Shown in pieces: positions 43,101 to 57,800 of a stretch of DNA of 64,000 nucleotides. The translations under genes and the position numbers were made by a program. Position 1 is the stretch's first letter. The number at the start of each line of letters is the position of its first letter. This DNA comes from Eledone cirrhosa. Lineage: Eukaryota > Mollusca > Cephalopoda > Octopoda > Eledonidae. Below the pieces are notes generated by a model. That model was not told the origin of the DNA. It did no database searches and was given only the letters and a program-made list of their open reading frames with translations. The stretch is taken from positions 11,582,506 through 11,646,505 of the forward strand of contig OZ024743.1 in assembly GCA_964016885.1 (NCBI GenBank), in the 5' to 3' direction.

Positions 43101-46100
43101 CAATAAAAAGCACCCAGTTTACCCTGTCATATAGTCGTTTGGTACCACAATGAAAAAGCACCCAGTTTACCCTGTCATATAGTCGTTTGGTGCCACAATA
43201 AAAAGCACCCAGTTTACCCTGTCATATGGTCGTTTGGTGTCACAATAAAAAGCACCCAGTTTACCCTGTCATATGGTCGTTTGGTGCCACAATAAAAAGC
43301 ATCCAGTTTACCCTGTCATATAGTCGTTTGGTGCCACAATAAAAAGCACCCAGTTTACCCTGTCATATAGTCGTTTGGTGCCACAATAAAAAGCACCCAG
43401 TTTACCCAGTCATATAGTCGTTTGGTACCACAATGAAAAAGCACCCAGTTTACCCTGTCATATAGTCGTTTGGTGCCACAATAAAAAGCACCCAGTTCAC
43501 CGTCATATAGTCGTTTGGTGTCACAATAAAAAGCACCCAGTTTACCTTGTCATATGGTCGTTTGGTGCCACAATAAAAAGCACCCAGTTTATCCTGTCAT
43601 ATGTTCGTTTGGTGCCACAATCAAAAGCACCCAGTTTACCCTGTCATATGGTCGTTTGGTGCCACAATAAAAAGCACTCAGTTTACCCTGTCATATGGTC
43701 GTTTGGTGCCACAATCAAAAGCACCCAGTTTACCCTGTCATATAGTCGTTTGGTTCCACAATAAAAAGTACCCAGTTTACCCTGTCATATAGTCGTTTGG
43801 TGCCACAATAAAAAGCACCCAGTTCACCGTCATATAGTCGTTTGGTGTCACAATAAAAAGCACCCAGTTTACCCTGTCATATGGTCGTTTGGTGCCACAA
43901 TAAAAAGCACCCAGTTTACCCTGTCATATGGTCGTTTGGTGTCACAATAAAAAGCACCCAGTTTACCCTGTCATATGGTCGTTTGGTGCCACAATAAAAA
44001 GCACCCAGTTTAACCTGTCATATAGTCGTTTGGTGCCACAATAAAAAGCACCCAGTTTACCCTGTCATATAGTCGTTTGGTGCTACAATAAAAAGCACCC
44101 AGTTTACCCTGTCATATGGTCGTTTGGTGCTACAATAAAAAGCACCCAGTTTACCCTGTCATATAGTCGTTTGGTGCCACAATAAAAAGCACCCAGTTTA
44201 CCCTGTCATATAGTCGTTTGGTGCCACAATAAAAAGCACCCAGTTTACCCTGTCATATAGTCGTTTGGTGCCACAATAAAAAGCACCCAGTTTACCCTGT
44301 CATATAGTCGTTTGGTGCCACAATAAAAAGCACCCAGTTTACCCAGTCATATAGTCGTTTGGTACCACAATGAAAAAGCACCCAGTTTACCCTGTCATAT
44401 AGTCGTTTGGTGCTACAATAAAAAGCACCCAGTTTACCCTGTCATATGGTCGTTTGGTGCCACAATAAAAAGCACCCAGTTTACCCTGTCATATGGTCGT
44501 TTGGTGCCACAATAAAAAGCATCCAGTTTACCCTGTCATATAGTCGTTTGGTGCCACAATAAAAAGCACCCAGTTTACCCTGTCATATAGTCGTTTGGTG
44601 CCACAATAAAAAGCACCCAGTTTACCCTGTCATATGGTCGTTTGGTGACACAATAAAAAGCACCCAGTTTACCCTGTCATATAGTCGTATGGTGCCACAA
44701 TAAAAAGCACCCAGTTTACCCTGTCATATGGTCGTTTGGTGCCACAATAAAAAGCACCCAGTTTACCCTGTCATATGGTCGTTTGGTGCCACAATAAAAA
44801 GCACCCAGTTTACCCTGTCATATAGTCGTTTGGTGCCACAATAAAAAGCACCCAGTTTACCCTGTCATATAGTCGTTTGGTGCTACAATAAAAAGTACCC
44901 AGTTTACCCTGTCATATAGTCGTTTGGTGCTACAATAAAAAGCACCCAGTTTACCCTGTCATATGGTCGTTTGGTGCTACAATAAAAAGCACCCAGTTTA
45001 CCCTGTCATATAGTCGTTTGGTGCCACAATAAAAAGCACCCAGTTTACCCTGTCATATAGTCGTTTGGTGCTACAATAAAAAGCACCCAGTTTACCCTGT
45101 CATATAGTCGTTTGGTGCCACAATCAAAAGCACCCAGTTTACCCTGTCATATAGTCGTTTGGTGCTACAATAAAAAGCACCCAGTTTACCCTGTCATATG
45201 GTCGTTTGGTGCTACACTAAAAAGCACCCAGTTTACCCTGTCATATAGTCGTTTGGTGCCACAATAAAAAGCACCCAGTTTACCCTGTCATATAGTCGTT
45301 TGGTGCCACAATAAAAAGCACCCAGTTTACCCTGTCATATGGTCGTTTGGTGCTACAATAAAAAGCACCCAGTTTACCCTGTCATATAGTCGTTTGGTGT
45401 CACAATAAAAAGCACCCATTTTACCCTGTCATATGGTCGTTTGGTGCCACAATAAAAAGCACCCAGTTTATCCTGTCATATGGTCGTTTGGTGCCACAAT
45501 CAAAAGCACCCAGTTTACCCTGTCATATGGTCGTTTGGTGCCACAATAAAAAGCACTCAGTTTACCCTGTCATATGGTCGTTTGGTGCCACAATCAAAAG
45601 CACCCAGTTTACCCTGTCATATAGTCGTTTGGTGCCACAATAAAAAGTACCCAGTTTACCCTGTCATATAGTCGTTTGGTGCCACAATAAAAAGCACCCA
45701 GTTCACCGTCATATAGTTGTTTGGTGTCACAATAAAAAGCACCCTGTTTACCCTGTCATATGGTCGTTTGGTGCCACAATAAAAAGCACCCAGTTTACCC
45801 TGTCATATGGTCGTTTGGTGTCACAATAAAAAGCACCCAGTTTACCCTGTCATATGGTCGTTTGGTGCCACAATAAAAAGCACCCAGTTTAACCTGTCAT
45901 ATAGTCGTTTGGTGCCACAATAAAAAGCACCCAGTTTACCCTGTCATATAGTCGTTTGGTGCTACAATAAAAAGCACCCAGTTTACCCTGTCATATGGTC
46001 GTTTGGTGCTACAATAAAAAGCACCCAGTTTACCCTGTCATATAGTTGTTTGGTGCCACAATAAAAAGCACCCAGTTTACCCTGTCATATAGTCGTTTGG

Positions 46101-46870
46101 TGCCACAATAAAAAGCACCCAGTTTACCCTGTCATATAGTCGTTTGGTGCTATAATAAAAAGCACCCAGTTTACCCTGTCATATGGTCGTTTGGTGCTAC
46201 AATAAAAAGCACCCAGTTTACCCTGTCATATAGTCGTTTGGTGCCACAATAAAAAGCACCCAGTTTACCCTGTCATATAGTCGTTTGGTGCTACAATAAA
46301 AAGCACCCAGTTTACCCTGTCATATAGTCGTTTGGTGCCACAATAAAAAGCACCCAGTTTACCCTGTCATATGGTCGTTTGGTGACACAATAAAAAGCAC
46401 CCAGTTTACCCTGTCATATAGTCGTTTGGTGCCACAATAAAAAGCACCCAGTTTACCCTGTCATATAGTCGTTTGGTGCCACAATAAAAAGCACCCAGTT
46501 TACCCTGTCATATAGTCGTTTGGTGCCACAATAAAAAGCACCCAGTTTACCCTGTCATATAGTCGTTTGGTGCCACAATAAAAAGCACCCAGTTTACCCT
46601 GTCATATGGTCGTTTGGTGACACAATAAAAAGCACCCAGTTTACCCTGTCATATAGTCGTTTGGTACCACAATGAAAAAGCACCCAGTTTACCCTGTCAT
46701 ATAGTCGTTTGGTGCCACAATAAAAAGCACCCAGTTTACCCTGTCATATGGTCGTTTGGTGTCACAATAAAAAGCACCCAGTTTACCCTGTCATATGGTC
46801 GTTTGGTGCCACAATAAAAAGCATCCAGTTTACCCTGTCATATAGTCGTTTGGTGCCACAATAAAAAGCA
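40015..46870 (+). repeat. Tandem duplication of a 3,428-bp satellite block
   Basis: Copies at about 40,015-43,443 and 43,443-46,870 share markers at an offset of 3,428 bp: the tatgttcg units at 40,173 and 43,601, gctacact at 41,783 and 45,211. After about 42,380 the offset grows by 94 bp, exactly two monomers present only in the second copy. The first copy carries a private tagctgtttgg unit near 42,531. Confidence 0.75.
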
Positions 46871-49800
46871 CCCAGTTTACCCTGTCATATAGTCGTTTGG
46901 TGCCACAATAAAAAGCACCCAGTTTACCCTGTCATATGGTCGTTTGGTGCTACAATAAAAAGCACCCAGTTTACCCTGTCATATAGTTGTTTGGTGCCAC
47001 AATAAAAAGCACCCAGTTTACCCTGTCATATAGTCGTTTGGTGCCACAATAAAAAGCACCCAGTTTACCCTGTCATATAGTCGTTTGGTGCCACAATAAA
47101 AAGCACCCAGTTTACCCTGTCATATAGTCGTTTGGTGCCACAATAAAAAGCACCCAGTTTACCCTGTCATATAGTCGTTTGGTGCCACAATAAAAAGCAC
47201 CCAGTTTACCCTGTCATATGGTCGTTTGGTGACACAATAAAAAGCACCCAGTTTACCCTGTCATATAGTCGTTTGGTACCACAATGAAAAAGCACCCAGT
47301 TTACCCTGTCATATAGTCGTTTGGTGCCACAATAAAAAGCACCCAGTTTACCCTGTCATATAGTCGTTTGGTGACACAATAAAAAGCACCCAGTTTACCC
47401 TGTCATATAGTCGTTTGGTGCCACAATAAAAAGCACCCAGTTTACCCTGTCATATAGTCGTTTGGTTTCACAATAAAAATCACCCAGTTTACCCTGTCAT
47501 ATAGTCGTTTGGTGCCACAATAAAAAGCACCCAGTTTACCCTGTCATAAGGTCGTTTGGTGACACAATAAAAAGCACCCAGTTTACCCTGTCATATAGTC
47601 GTTTGGTGACACAATAAAAAGCACCCAGTTTACCCTGTCATATAGTCGTTTGGTGCCACAATAAAAAGCACCCAGTTTACCCTGTCATATAGTCGTTTGG
47701 TGTCACAATAAAAAGCACCCAGTTTACCCTGTCATATAGTCGTTTGGTGCCACAATAAAAAGCACCCAGTTTACCCTGTCATATGGTCGTTTGGTGACAC
47801 AATAAAAAGCACCCAGTTTACCCTGTCATATAGTCGTTTGGTACCACAATGAAAAAGCACCCAGTTTACCCTGTCATATAGTCGTTTGGTGCCACAATAA
47901 AAAGCACCCAGTTTACCCTGTCATATGGTCGTTTGGTGTCACAATAAAAAGCACCCAGTTTACCCTGTCATATGGTCGTTTGGTGCCACAATAAAAAGCA
48001 TCCAGTTTACCCTGTCATATAGTCGTTTGGTGCCACAATAAAAAGCACCCAGTTTACCCTGTCATATAGTCGTTTGGTGCCACAATAAAAAGCACCCAGT
48101 TTACCCTGTCATATGGTCGTTTGGTGACACAATAAAAAGCACCCAGTTTACCCTGTCATATAGTCGTATGGTGCCACAATAAAAAGCACCCAGTTTACCC
48201 TGTCATATGGTCGTTTGGTGCCACAATAAAAAGAACCCAGTTTACCCTGTCATATGGTCGTTTGGTGCCACAATAAAAAGCACCCAGTTTACCCTGTCAT
48301 ATAGTCGTTTGGTGCCACAATAAAAAGCACCCAGTTTACCCTGTCATATAGTCGTTTGGTGCTACAATAAAAAGTACCCAGTTTACCCTGTCATATAGTC
48401 GTTTGGTGCTACAATAAAAAGCACCCAGTTTACCCTGTCATATAGTCGTTTGGTGCCACAATCAAAAGCACCCAGTTTACCCTGTCATATGGTCGTTTGG
48501 TGCCACAATAAAAAGCACTCAGTTTACCCTGTCATATGGTCGTTTGGTGCCACAATCAAAAGCACCCAGTTTACCCTGTCATATAGTCGTTTGGTGCCAC
48601 AATAAAAAGTACCCAGTTTACCCTGTCATATAGTCGTTTGGTGCCACAATAAAAAGCACCCAGTTCACCGTCATATAGTCGTTTGGTGTCACAATAAAAA
48701 GCACCCAGTTTACCTTGTCATATGGTCGTTTGGTGCCACAATAAAAAGCACCCAGTTTATCCTGTCATATGTTCGTTTGGTGCCACAATCAAAAGCACCC
48801 AGTTTACCCTGTCATATGGTCGTTTGGTGCCACAATAAAAAGCACTCAGTTTACCCTGTCATATGGTCGTTTGGTGCCACAATCAAAAGCACCCAGTTTA
48901 CCCTGTCATATAGTCGTTTGGTGCCACAATAAAAAGTACCCAGTTTACCCTGTCATATAGTCGTTTGGTGCCACAATAAAAAGCACCCAGTTCACCGTCA
49001 TATAGTCGTTTGGTGTCACAATAAAAAGCACCCAGTTTACCCTGTCATATGGTCGTTTGGTGCCACAATAAAAAGCACCCAGTTTACCCTGTCATATGGT
49101 CGTTTGGTGTCACAATAAAAAGCACCCAGTTTACCCTGTCATATGGTCGTTTGGTGCCACAATAAAAAGCACCCAGTTTAACCTGTCATATAGTCGTTTG
49201 GTGCCACAATAAAAAGCACCCAGTTTACCCTGTCATATAGTCGTTTGGTGCTACAATAAAAAGCACCCAGTTTACCCTGTCATATGGTCGTTTGGTGCTA
49301 CAATAAAAAGCACCCAGTTTACCCTGTCATATAGTCGTTTGGTGCCACAATAAAAAGCACCCAGTTTACCCTGTCATATAGTCGTTTGGTGCCACAATAA
49401 AAAGCACCCAGTTTACCCTGTCATATAGTCGTTTGGTGCCACAATAAAAAGCACCCAGTTTACCCTGTCATATAGTCGTTTGGTGCCACAATAAAAAGCA
49501 CCCAGTTTACCCTGTCATATAGTCGTTTGGTGCCACAATAAAAAGCACCCAGTTTACCCTGTCATATGGTCGTTTGGTGACACAATAAAAAGCACCCAGT
49601 TTACCCTGTTATATAGTCGTTTGGTACCACAATGAAAAAGCACCCAGTTTACCCTGTCATATAGTCGTTTGGTGCTACAATAAAAAGCACCCAGTTTACC
49701 CTGTCATATGGTCGTTTGGTGCCACAATAAAAAGCACCCAGTTTACCCTGTCATATGGTCGTTTGGTGCCACAATAAAAAGCATCCAGTTTACCCTGTCA

Positions 49801-52800
49801 TATAGTCGTTTGGTGCCACAATAAAAAGCACCCAGTTTACCCTGTCATATAGTCGTTTGGTGCCACAATAAAAAGCACCCAGTTTACCCTGTCATATGGT
49901 CGTTTGGTGACACAATAAAAAGCACCCAGTTTACCCTGTCATATAGTCGTATGGTGCCACAATAAAAAGCACCCAGTTTACCCTGTCATATGGTCGTTTG
50001 GTGCCACAATAAAAAGCACCCAGTTTACCCTGTCATATGGTCGTTTGGTGCCACAATAAAAAGCACCCAGTTTACCCTGTCATATAGTCGTTTGGTGCCA
50101 CAATAAAAAGCACCCAGTTTACCCTGTCATATAGTCGTTTGGTGCTACAATAAAAAGTACCCAGTTTACCCTGTCATATAGTCGTTTGGTGCTACAATAA
50201 AAAGCACCCAGTTTACCCTGTCATATGGTCGTTTGGTGCTACAATAAAAAGCACCCAGTTTACCCTGTCATATAGTCGTTTGGTGCCACAATAAAAAGCA
50301 CCCAGTTTACCCTGTCATATAGTCGTTTGGTGCTACAATAAAAAGCACCCAGTTTACCCTGTCATATAGTCGTTTGGTGCCACAATCAAAAGCACCCAGT
50401 TTACCCTGTCATATAGTCGTTTGGTGCTACAATAAAAAGCACCCAGTTTACCCTGTCATATGGTCGTTTGGTGCTACACTAAAAAGCACCCAGTTTACCC
50501 TGTCATATAGTCGTTTGGTGCCACAATAAAAAGCACCCAGTTTACCCTGTCATATAGTCGTTTGGTGCCACAATAAAAAGCACCCAGTTTACCCTGTCAT
50601 ATGGTCGTTTGGTGCTACAATAAAAAGCACCCAGTTTACCCTGTCATATAGTCGTTTGGTGTCACAATAAAAAGCACCCATTTTACCCTGTCATATGGTC
50701 GTTTGGTGCCACAATAAAAAGCACCCAGTTTATCCTGTCATATGGTCGTTTGGTGCCACAATTAAAAGCACCCAGTTTACCCTGTCATATGGTCGTTTGG
50801 TGCCACAATAAAAAGCACTCAGTTTACCCTGTCATATGGTCGTTTGGTGCCACAATCAAAAGCACCCAGTTTACCCTGTCATATAGTCGTTTGGTGCCAC
50901 AATAAAAAGTACCCAGTTTACCCTGTCATATAGTCGTTTGGTGCCACAATAAAAAGCACCCAGTTCACCGTCATATAGTTGTTTGGTGTCACAATAAAAA
51001 GCACCCTGTTTACCCTGTCATATGGTCGTTTGGTGCCACAATAAAAAGCACCCAGTTTACCCTGTCATATGGTCGTTTGGTGTCACAATAAAAAGCACCC
51101 AGTTTACCCTGTCATATGGTCGTTTGGTGCCACAATAAAAAGCACCCAGTTTAACCTGTCATATAGTCGTTTGGTGCCACAATAAAAAGCACCCAGTTTA
51201 CCCTGTCATATAGTCGTTTGGTGCTACAATAAAAAGCACCCAGTTTACCCTGTCATATGGTCGTTTGGTGCTACAATAAAAAGCACCCAGTTTACCCTGT
51301 CATATAGTTGTTTGGTGCCACAATAAAAAGCACCCAGTTTACCCTGTCATATAGTCGTTTGGTGCCACAATAAAAAGCACCCAGTTTACCCTGTCATATA
51401 GTCGTTTGGTGCTATAATAAAAAGCACCCAGTTTACCCTGTCATATGGTCGTTTGGTGCTACAATAAAAAGCACCCAGTTTACCCTGTCATATAGTCGTT
51501 TGGTGCCACAATAAAAAGCACCCAGTTTACCCTGTCATATAGTCGTTTGGTGCTACAATAAAAAGCACCCAGTTTACCCTGTCATATAGTCGTTTGGTGC
51601 CACAATAAAAAGCACCCAGTTTACCCTGTCATATGGTCGTTTGGTGACACAATAAAAAGCACCCAGTTTACCCTGTCATATAGTCGTTTGGTACCACAAT
51701 GAAAAAGCACCCAGTTTACCCTGTCATATAGTCGTTTGGTGCCACAATAAAAAGCACCCAGTTTACCCTGTCATATGGTCGTTTGGTGTCACAATAAAAA
51801 GCACCCAGTTTACCCTGTCATATGGTCGTTTGGTGCCACAATAAAAAGCATCCAGTTTACCCTGTCATATAGTCGTTTGGTGCCACAATAAAAAGCACCC
51901 AGTTTACCCTGTCATATAGTCGTTTGGTGCCACAATAAAAAGCACCCAGTTTACCCTGTCATATGGTCGTTTGGTGACACAATAAAAAGCACCCAGTTTA
52001 CCCTGTCATATAGTCGTATGGTGCCACAATAAAAAGCACCCAGTTTACCCTGTCATATAGTCGTTTGGTGCCACAATAAAAAGCACCCAGTTTACCCTGT
52101 CATATGGTCGTTTGGTGCCACAATAAAAAGCACCCAGTTTACCCTGTCATATAGTCGTTTGGTGCCACAATAAAAAGCACCCAGTTTACCCTGTCATATA
52201 GTCGTTTGGTGCCACAATAAAAAGCACCCAGTTCACCGTCATATAGTTGTTTGGTGTCACAATAAAAAGCACCCGGTTTACCCTGTCATATGGTCGTTTG
52301 GTGCCACAATAAAAAGCACCCAGTTTACCCTGTCATATGGTCGTTTGGTGTCACAATGAAAAGCACCCAGTTTACCCTGTCATATGGTCGTTTGGTGCCA
52401 CAATAAAAAGCACCCAGTTTAACCTGTCATATAGTCGTTTGGTGCCACAATAAAAAGCACCCAGTTTACCCTGTCATATAGTCGTTTGGTGCTACAATAA
52501 AAAGCACCCAGTTTACCCTGTCATATGGTCGTTTGGTGCTACAATAAAAAGCACCCAGTTTACCCTGTCATATAGTTGTTTGGTGCCACAATAAAAAGCA
52601 CCCAGTTTACCCTGTCATATAGTCGTTTGGTGTCACAATAAAAAGCACCCAGTTTACCCTGTCATATAGTCGTTTGGTGCTATAATAAAAAGCACCCAGT
52701 TTACCCTGTCGTATGGTCGTTTGGTGCTACAATAAAAAGCACCCAGTTTACCCTGTCATATAGTCGTTTGGTGCCACAATAAAAAGCACCCAGTTTACCC

Positions 52801-54899
52801 TGTCATATAGTCGTTTGGTGCTACAATAAAAAGCACCCAGTTTACCCTGTCATATAGTCGTTTGGTGCCACAATAAAAAGCACCCAGTTTACCCTGTCAT
52901 ATAGTCGTTTGGTGACACAATAAAAAGCACCCAGTTTACCCTGTCATATAGTCGTTTGGTGCCACAATAAAAAGCACCCAGTTTACCCTGTCATATAGTC
53001 GTTTGGTGCCACAATAAAAAGCACCCAGTTTACCCTGTCATATAGTCGTTTGGTGCCACAATAAAAAGCACCCAGTTTACCCTGTCATATAGTCGTTTGG
53101 TGCCACAATAAAAAGCACCCAGTTTACCCTGTCATATGGTCGTTTGGTGACACAATAAAAAGCACCCAGTTTACCCTGTCATATAGTCGTTTGGTACCAC
53201 AATGAAAAAGCACCCAGTTTACCCTGTCATATAGTCGTTTGGTGCCACAATAAAAAGCACCCAGTTTACCCTGTCATATGGTCGTTTGGTGTCACAATAA
53301 AAAGCACCCAGTTTACCCTGTCATATGGTCGTTTGGTGCCACAATAAAAAGCATCCAGTTTACCCTGTCATATAGTCGTTTGGTGCCACAATAAAAAGCA
53401 CCCAGTTTACCCTGTCATATAGTCGTTTGGTGCCACAATAAAAAGCACCCAGTTTACCCTGTCATATGGTCGTTTGGTGACACAATAAAAAGCACCAAGT
53501 TTACCCTGTCATATAGTCGTATGGTGCCACAATAAAAAGCACCCAGTTTACCCTGTCATATGGTCGTTTGGTGCCACAATAAAAAGCACCCAGTTTACCC
53601 TGTCATATGGTCGTTTGGTGCCACAATAAAAAGCACCCAGTTTACCCTGTCATATAGTCGTTTGGTGCCACAATAAAAAGCACCCAGTTTACCCTGTCAT
53701 ATAGTCGTTTGGTGCTACAATAAAAAGTACCCAGTTTACCCTGTCATATAGTCGTTTGGTGCTACAATAAAAAGCACCCAGTTTACCCTGTCATATGGTC
53801 GTTTGGTGCTACAATAAAAAGCACCCAGTTTACCCTGTCATATAGTCGTTTGGTGCCACAATAAAAAGCACCCAGTTTACCCTGTCATATAGTCGTTTGG
53901 TGCTACAATAAAAAGCACCCAGTTTACCCTGTCATATAGTCGTTTGGTGCCACAATCAAAAGCACCCAGTTTACCCTGTCATATGGTCGTTTGGTGCTAC
54001 AATAAAAAGCACTCAGTTTACCCTGTCATATAGTCGTTTGGTGCCATAATCAAAAGCACCTAGTTTACCCTGTCATATGGTCGTTTGGTGCTACAATAAA
54101 AAGTACCCAGTTTACCCTGTCATATGGTCGTTTGGTGCCACAATAAAAAGCACCCAGTTTACCCTGTCATATAGTCGTTTGGTGCTACAATAAAAAGCAC
54201 CCAGTTTACCCTGTCATATGGTCGTTTGGTGCTACAATAAAAAGCACCCAGTTTACCCTGTCATATAGTCGTTTGGTGCCACAATAAAAAGCACCCAGTT
54301 TACCCTGTCATATAGTCGTTTGGTGCCACAATAAAAAGCACCCAGTTTACCCTGTCATATAGTCGTTTGGTGCTATAATAAAAAGCACCCAGTTTACCCT
54401 GTCATATGGTCGTTTGGTGCTACAATAAAAAGCACCCAGTTTACCCTGTCATATAGTCGTTTGGTGCCACAATAAAAAGCACCCAGTTTACCCTGTCATA
54501 TAGTCGTTTGGTGCTACAATAAAAAGCACCCAGTTTACCCTGTCATATAGTCGTTTGGTGCCACAATAAAAAGCACCCAGTTTACCCTGTCATATAGTCG
54601 TTTGGTGACACAATAAAAAGCACCCAGTTTACCCTGTCATATAGTCGTTTGGTCCCACAATAAAAAGCACCCAGTTTACCCTGTCATATAGTCGTTTGGT
54701 GCCACAATAAAAAGCACCCAGTTTACCCTGTCATATAGTCGTTCGGTGCCACAATAAAAAGCACCCAGTTTACCCTGTCATATAGTCGTTTGGTGCCACA
54801 ATAAAAAGCACCCAGTTTACCCTGTCATATGGTCGTTTGGTGCCACAATAAAAAGCACCCAGTTTACCCTGTCATATGGTCGTTTGGTGCCACAATAAA

Positions 54900-57800
54900 A
54901 AGCACCCAGTTTACCCTGTCATATAGTCGTTTGGTGCCACAATAAAAAGTACCCAGTTTACCCTGTCATATGGTCGTTTGGTCCCACAATAAAAAGCACC
55001 CAGTTTACCCTGTCATGTAGTCGTTTGGTGCCACAATAAAAAGCACCCAGTTTACCCTGTCATATAGTCGTTTGGTGCCACAATAAAAAGCACCCAGTTT
55101 ACCCTGTCATATGGTCGTTTGGTGCCACAATAAAAAGTACCCAGTTTACCCTGTCATATAGTTGTTTGGTGCTACAATAAAAAGTACCCAGCTTACCCTG
55201 TCATATAGTCGTTTGGTGCTACAATAAAAAGTACCCAGTTTACCCTGTCATATAGTCGTTTGGTGCGACAATAAAAAGCACCCAGTTTACCCTGTCATAT
55301 GGTCGTTTGGTGCCACAATAAAAAGCACCCAGTTTACCCTGTCATATAGTCGTTTGGTGCTACAATAAAAGTACCCAGTTTACCCTGTCATATAGTCGTT
55401 TGGTGCTACAATAAAAAGCACCAGGTTTACCCTGTCATATAGTCGTTTGGTGCCACAATCAAAAGCACCCAGTTTACCCTGTCATATGGTCGTTTGGTGC
55501 TACAATAAAAAGCACTCAGTTTACCCTGTCATATAGTCGTTTGGTGCCACAATCAAAAGCACCCAGTTTACCGTCATATGGTCGTTTGGTGCTACAATAA
55601 AAAGTACCCAGTTTACCCTGTCATATGGTCGTTTGGTGCCACAATAAAAAGCACCCAGTTTACCCTGTCATATAGTCGTTTGGTGCCACAATAAAAAGTA
55701 CCCAGTTTACCCTGTCATATGGTCGTTTGGTCCCACAATAAAAAGCACCCAGTTTACCCTGTCATGTAGTCGTTTGGTGCCACAATAAAAAGCACCCAGT
55801 TTACCCTGTCATATAGTCGTTTGGTGCCACAATAAAAAGCACCCAGTTAACCCTGTCATATGGTCGTTTGGTGACACAATAAAAAGCACCCAGTTTACCC
55901 TGTCATATAGTCGTATGGTGCCACAATAAAAAGCACCCAGTTTACCCTGTCATATGGTCGTTTGGTGCCACAATCAAAAGCACCCAGTTTACCCTGTCAT
56001 ATAGTCGTTTGGTCCCACAATAAAAAGCACCCAGTTTACCCTGTCATATAGTCGTTTGGTGCTACAATAAAAAGCACCCAGTTTACCCTGTCATATAGTC
56101 GTTTGGTACCACAATAAAAAGCACCCAGTTTACCCTGTCATATAGTCGTTTGGTGACACAATAAAAAGCACCCAGTTTACCCTGCCATATAGTCGTTTGG
56201 TGCCACAATAAAAAGCACCCAGTTTACCCTGTCATATAGTCGTTTGGTGCCACAATAAAAAGCACCCAGTTTACCCTGTCATATAGTCGTTCGGTGCCAC
56301 AATAAAAAGCACCCAGTTTACCCTGTCATATAGTCGTTTGGTGCCACAATAAAAAGCACCCAGTTTACCCTGTCATATGGTCGTTTGGTGACACAATAAA
56401 AAGCACCCAGTTTACCCTGTCATATAGTCGTTTGGTTCCACAATGAAAAAGCACCCAGTTTACCCTGTCATATAGTCGTTTGGTGCCACAATAAAACGCA
56501 CCCAGTTTACCCTGTCATATGGTCGTTTGGTGTCACAATAAAAAGCACCCAGTTTACCCTGTCATATGGTCGTTTGGTGCCACAATAAAAAGCACCCAGT
56601 TTACCCTGTCATATAGTCGTTTGGTGCCACAATAAAAAGCACCCAGTTTACCCTGTCATATAGTCGTTTGGTGCCACAATAAAAAGCACCCAGTTTACCC
56701 TGTCATATGGTCGTTTGGTGACACAATGAAAAGCACCCAGTTTACCCTGTCATATAGTCGTATGGTGCCACAATAAAAAGCACCCAGTTTACCCTGTCAT
56801 ATGGTCGTTTGGTGCCACAATAAAAAGCACCCAGTTTACCCTGTCATATGGTCGTTTGGTGCCACAATAAAAAGCACCCAGTTTACCCTGTCATATAGTC
56901 GTTTGGTGCCACAATAAAAAGCACCCAGTTTACCCTGTCATATAGTCGTTTGGTGCTACAATAAAAAGTACCCAGTTTACCCTGTCATATAGTCGTTTGG
57001 TGCTACAATAAAAAGCACCCAGTTTACCCTGTCATATGGTCGTTTGGTGCTACAATAAAAAGCACCCAGTTTACCCTGTCATATAGTCGTTTGGTGCCAC
57101 AATAAAAAGCACCCAGTTTACCCTGTCATATGGTCGTTTGGTGCTACAATAAAAAGCACCCAGTTTACCCTGTCATATAGTCGTTTGGTGCCACAATCAA
57201 AAGCACCCAGTTTACCCTGTCATATGGTCGTTTGGTGCTACAATAAAAAGCACTCAGTTTACCCTGTCATATAGTCGTTTGGTGCCACAATCAAAAGCAC
57301 CCAGTTTACCCTGTCATATGGTCGTTTGGTGCTACAATAAAAAGTACCCAGTTTACCCTGTCATATGGTCGTTTGGTGCCACAATAAAAAGCACCCAGTT
57401 TACCCTGTCATATAGTCGTTTGGTGCCACAATAAAAAGTACCCAGTTTACCCTGTCATATGGTCGTTTGGTCCCACAATAAAAAGCACCCAGTTTACCCT
57501 GTCATGTAGTCGTTTGGTGCCACAATAAAAAGCACCCAGTTTACCCTGTCATATAGTCGTTTGGTGCCACAATAAAAAGCACCCAGTTTACCCTGTCATA
57601 TGGTCGTTTGGTGCCACAATAAAAAGTACCCAGTTTACCCTGTCATATAGTCGTTTGGTGCTACAATAAAAAGTACCCAGTTTACCCTGTCATATAGTCG
57701 TTTGGTGCTACAATAAAAAGTACCCAGTTTACCCTGTCATATAGTCGTTTGGTGCGACAATAAAAAGCACCCAGTTTACCCTGTCATATGGTCGTTTGGT

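Noticed and set aside
18894..48960. Many 63-66 residue ORFs in the satellite starting MVVWCHN or MFVWCHN
   Set aside because: The 47-bp unit passes through all three frames and normally supplies a TAA per cycle. These ORFs arise only where aataaaaag has become aatcaaaag at the right phase. They are copies of one by-product, with no start context or conservation beyond that of the DNA repeat.
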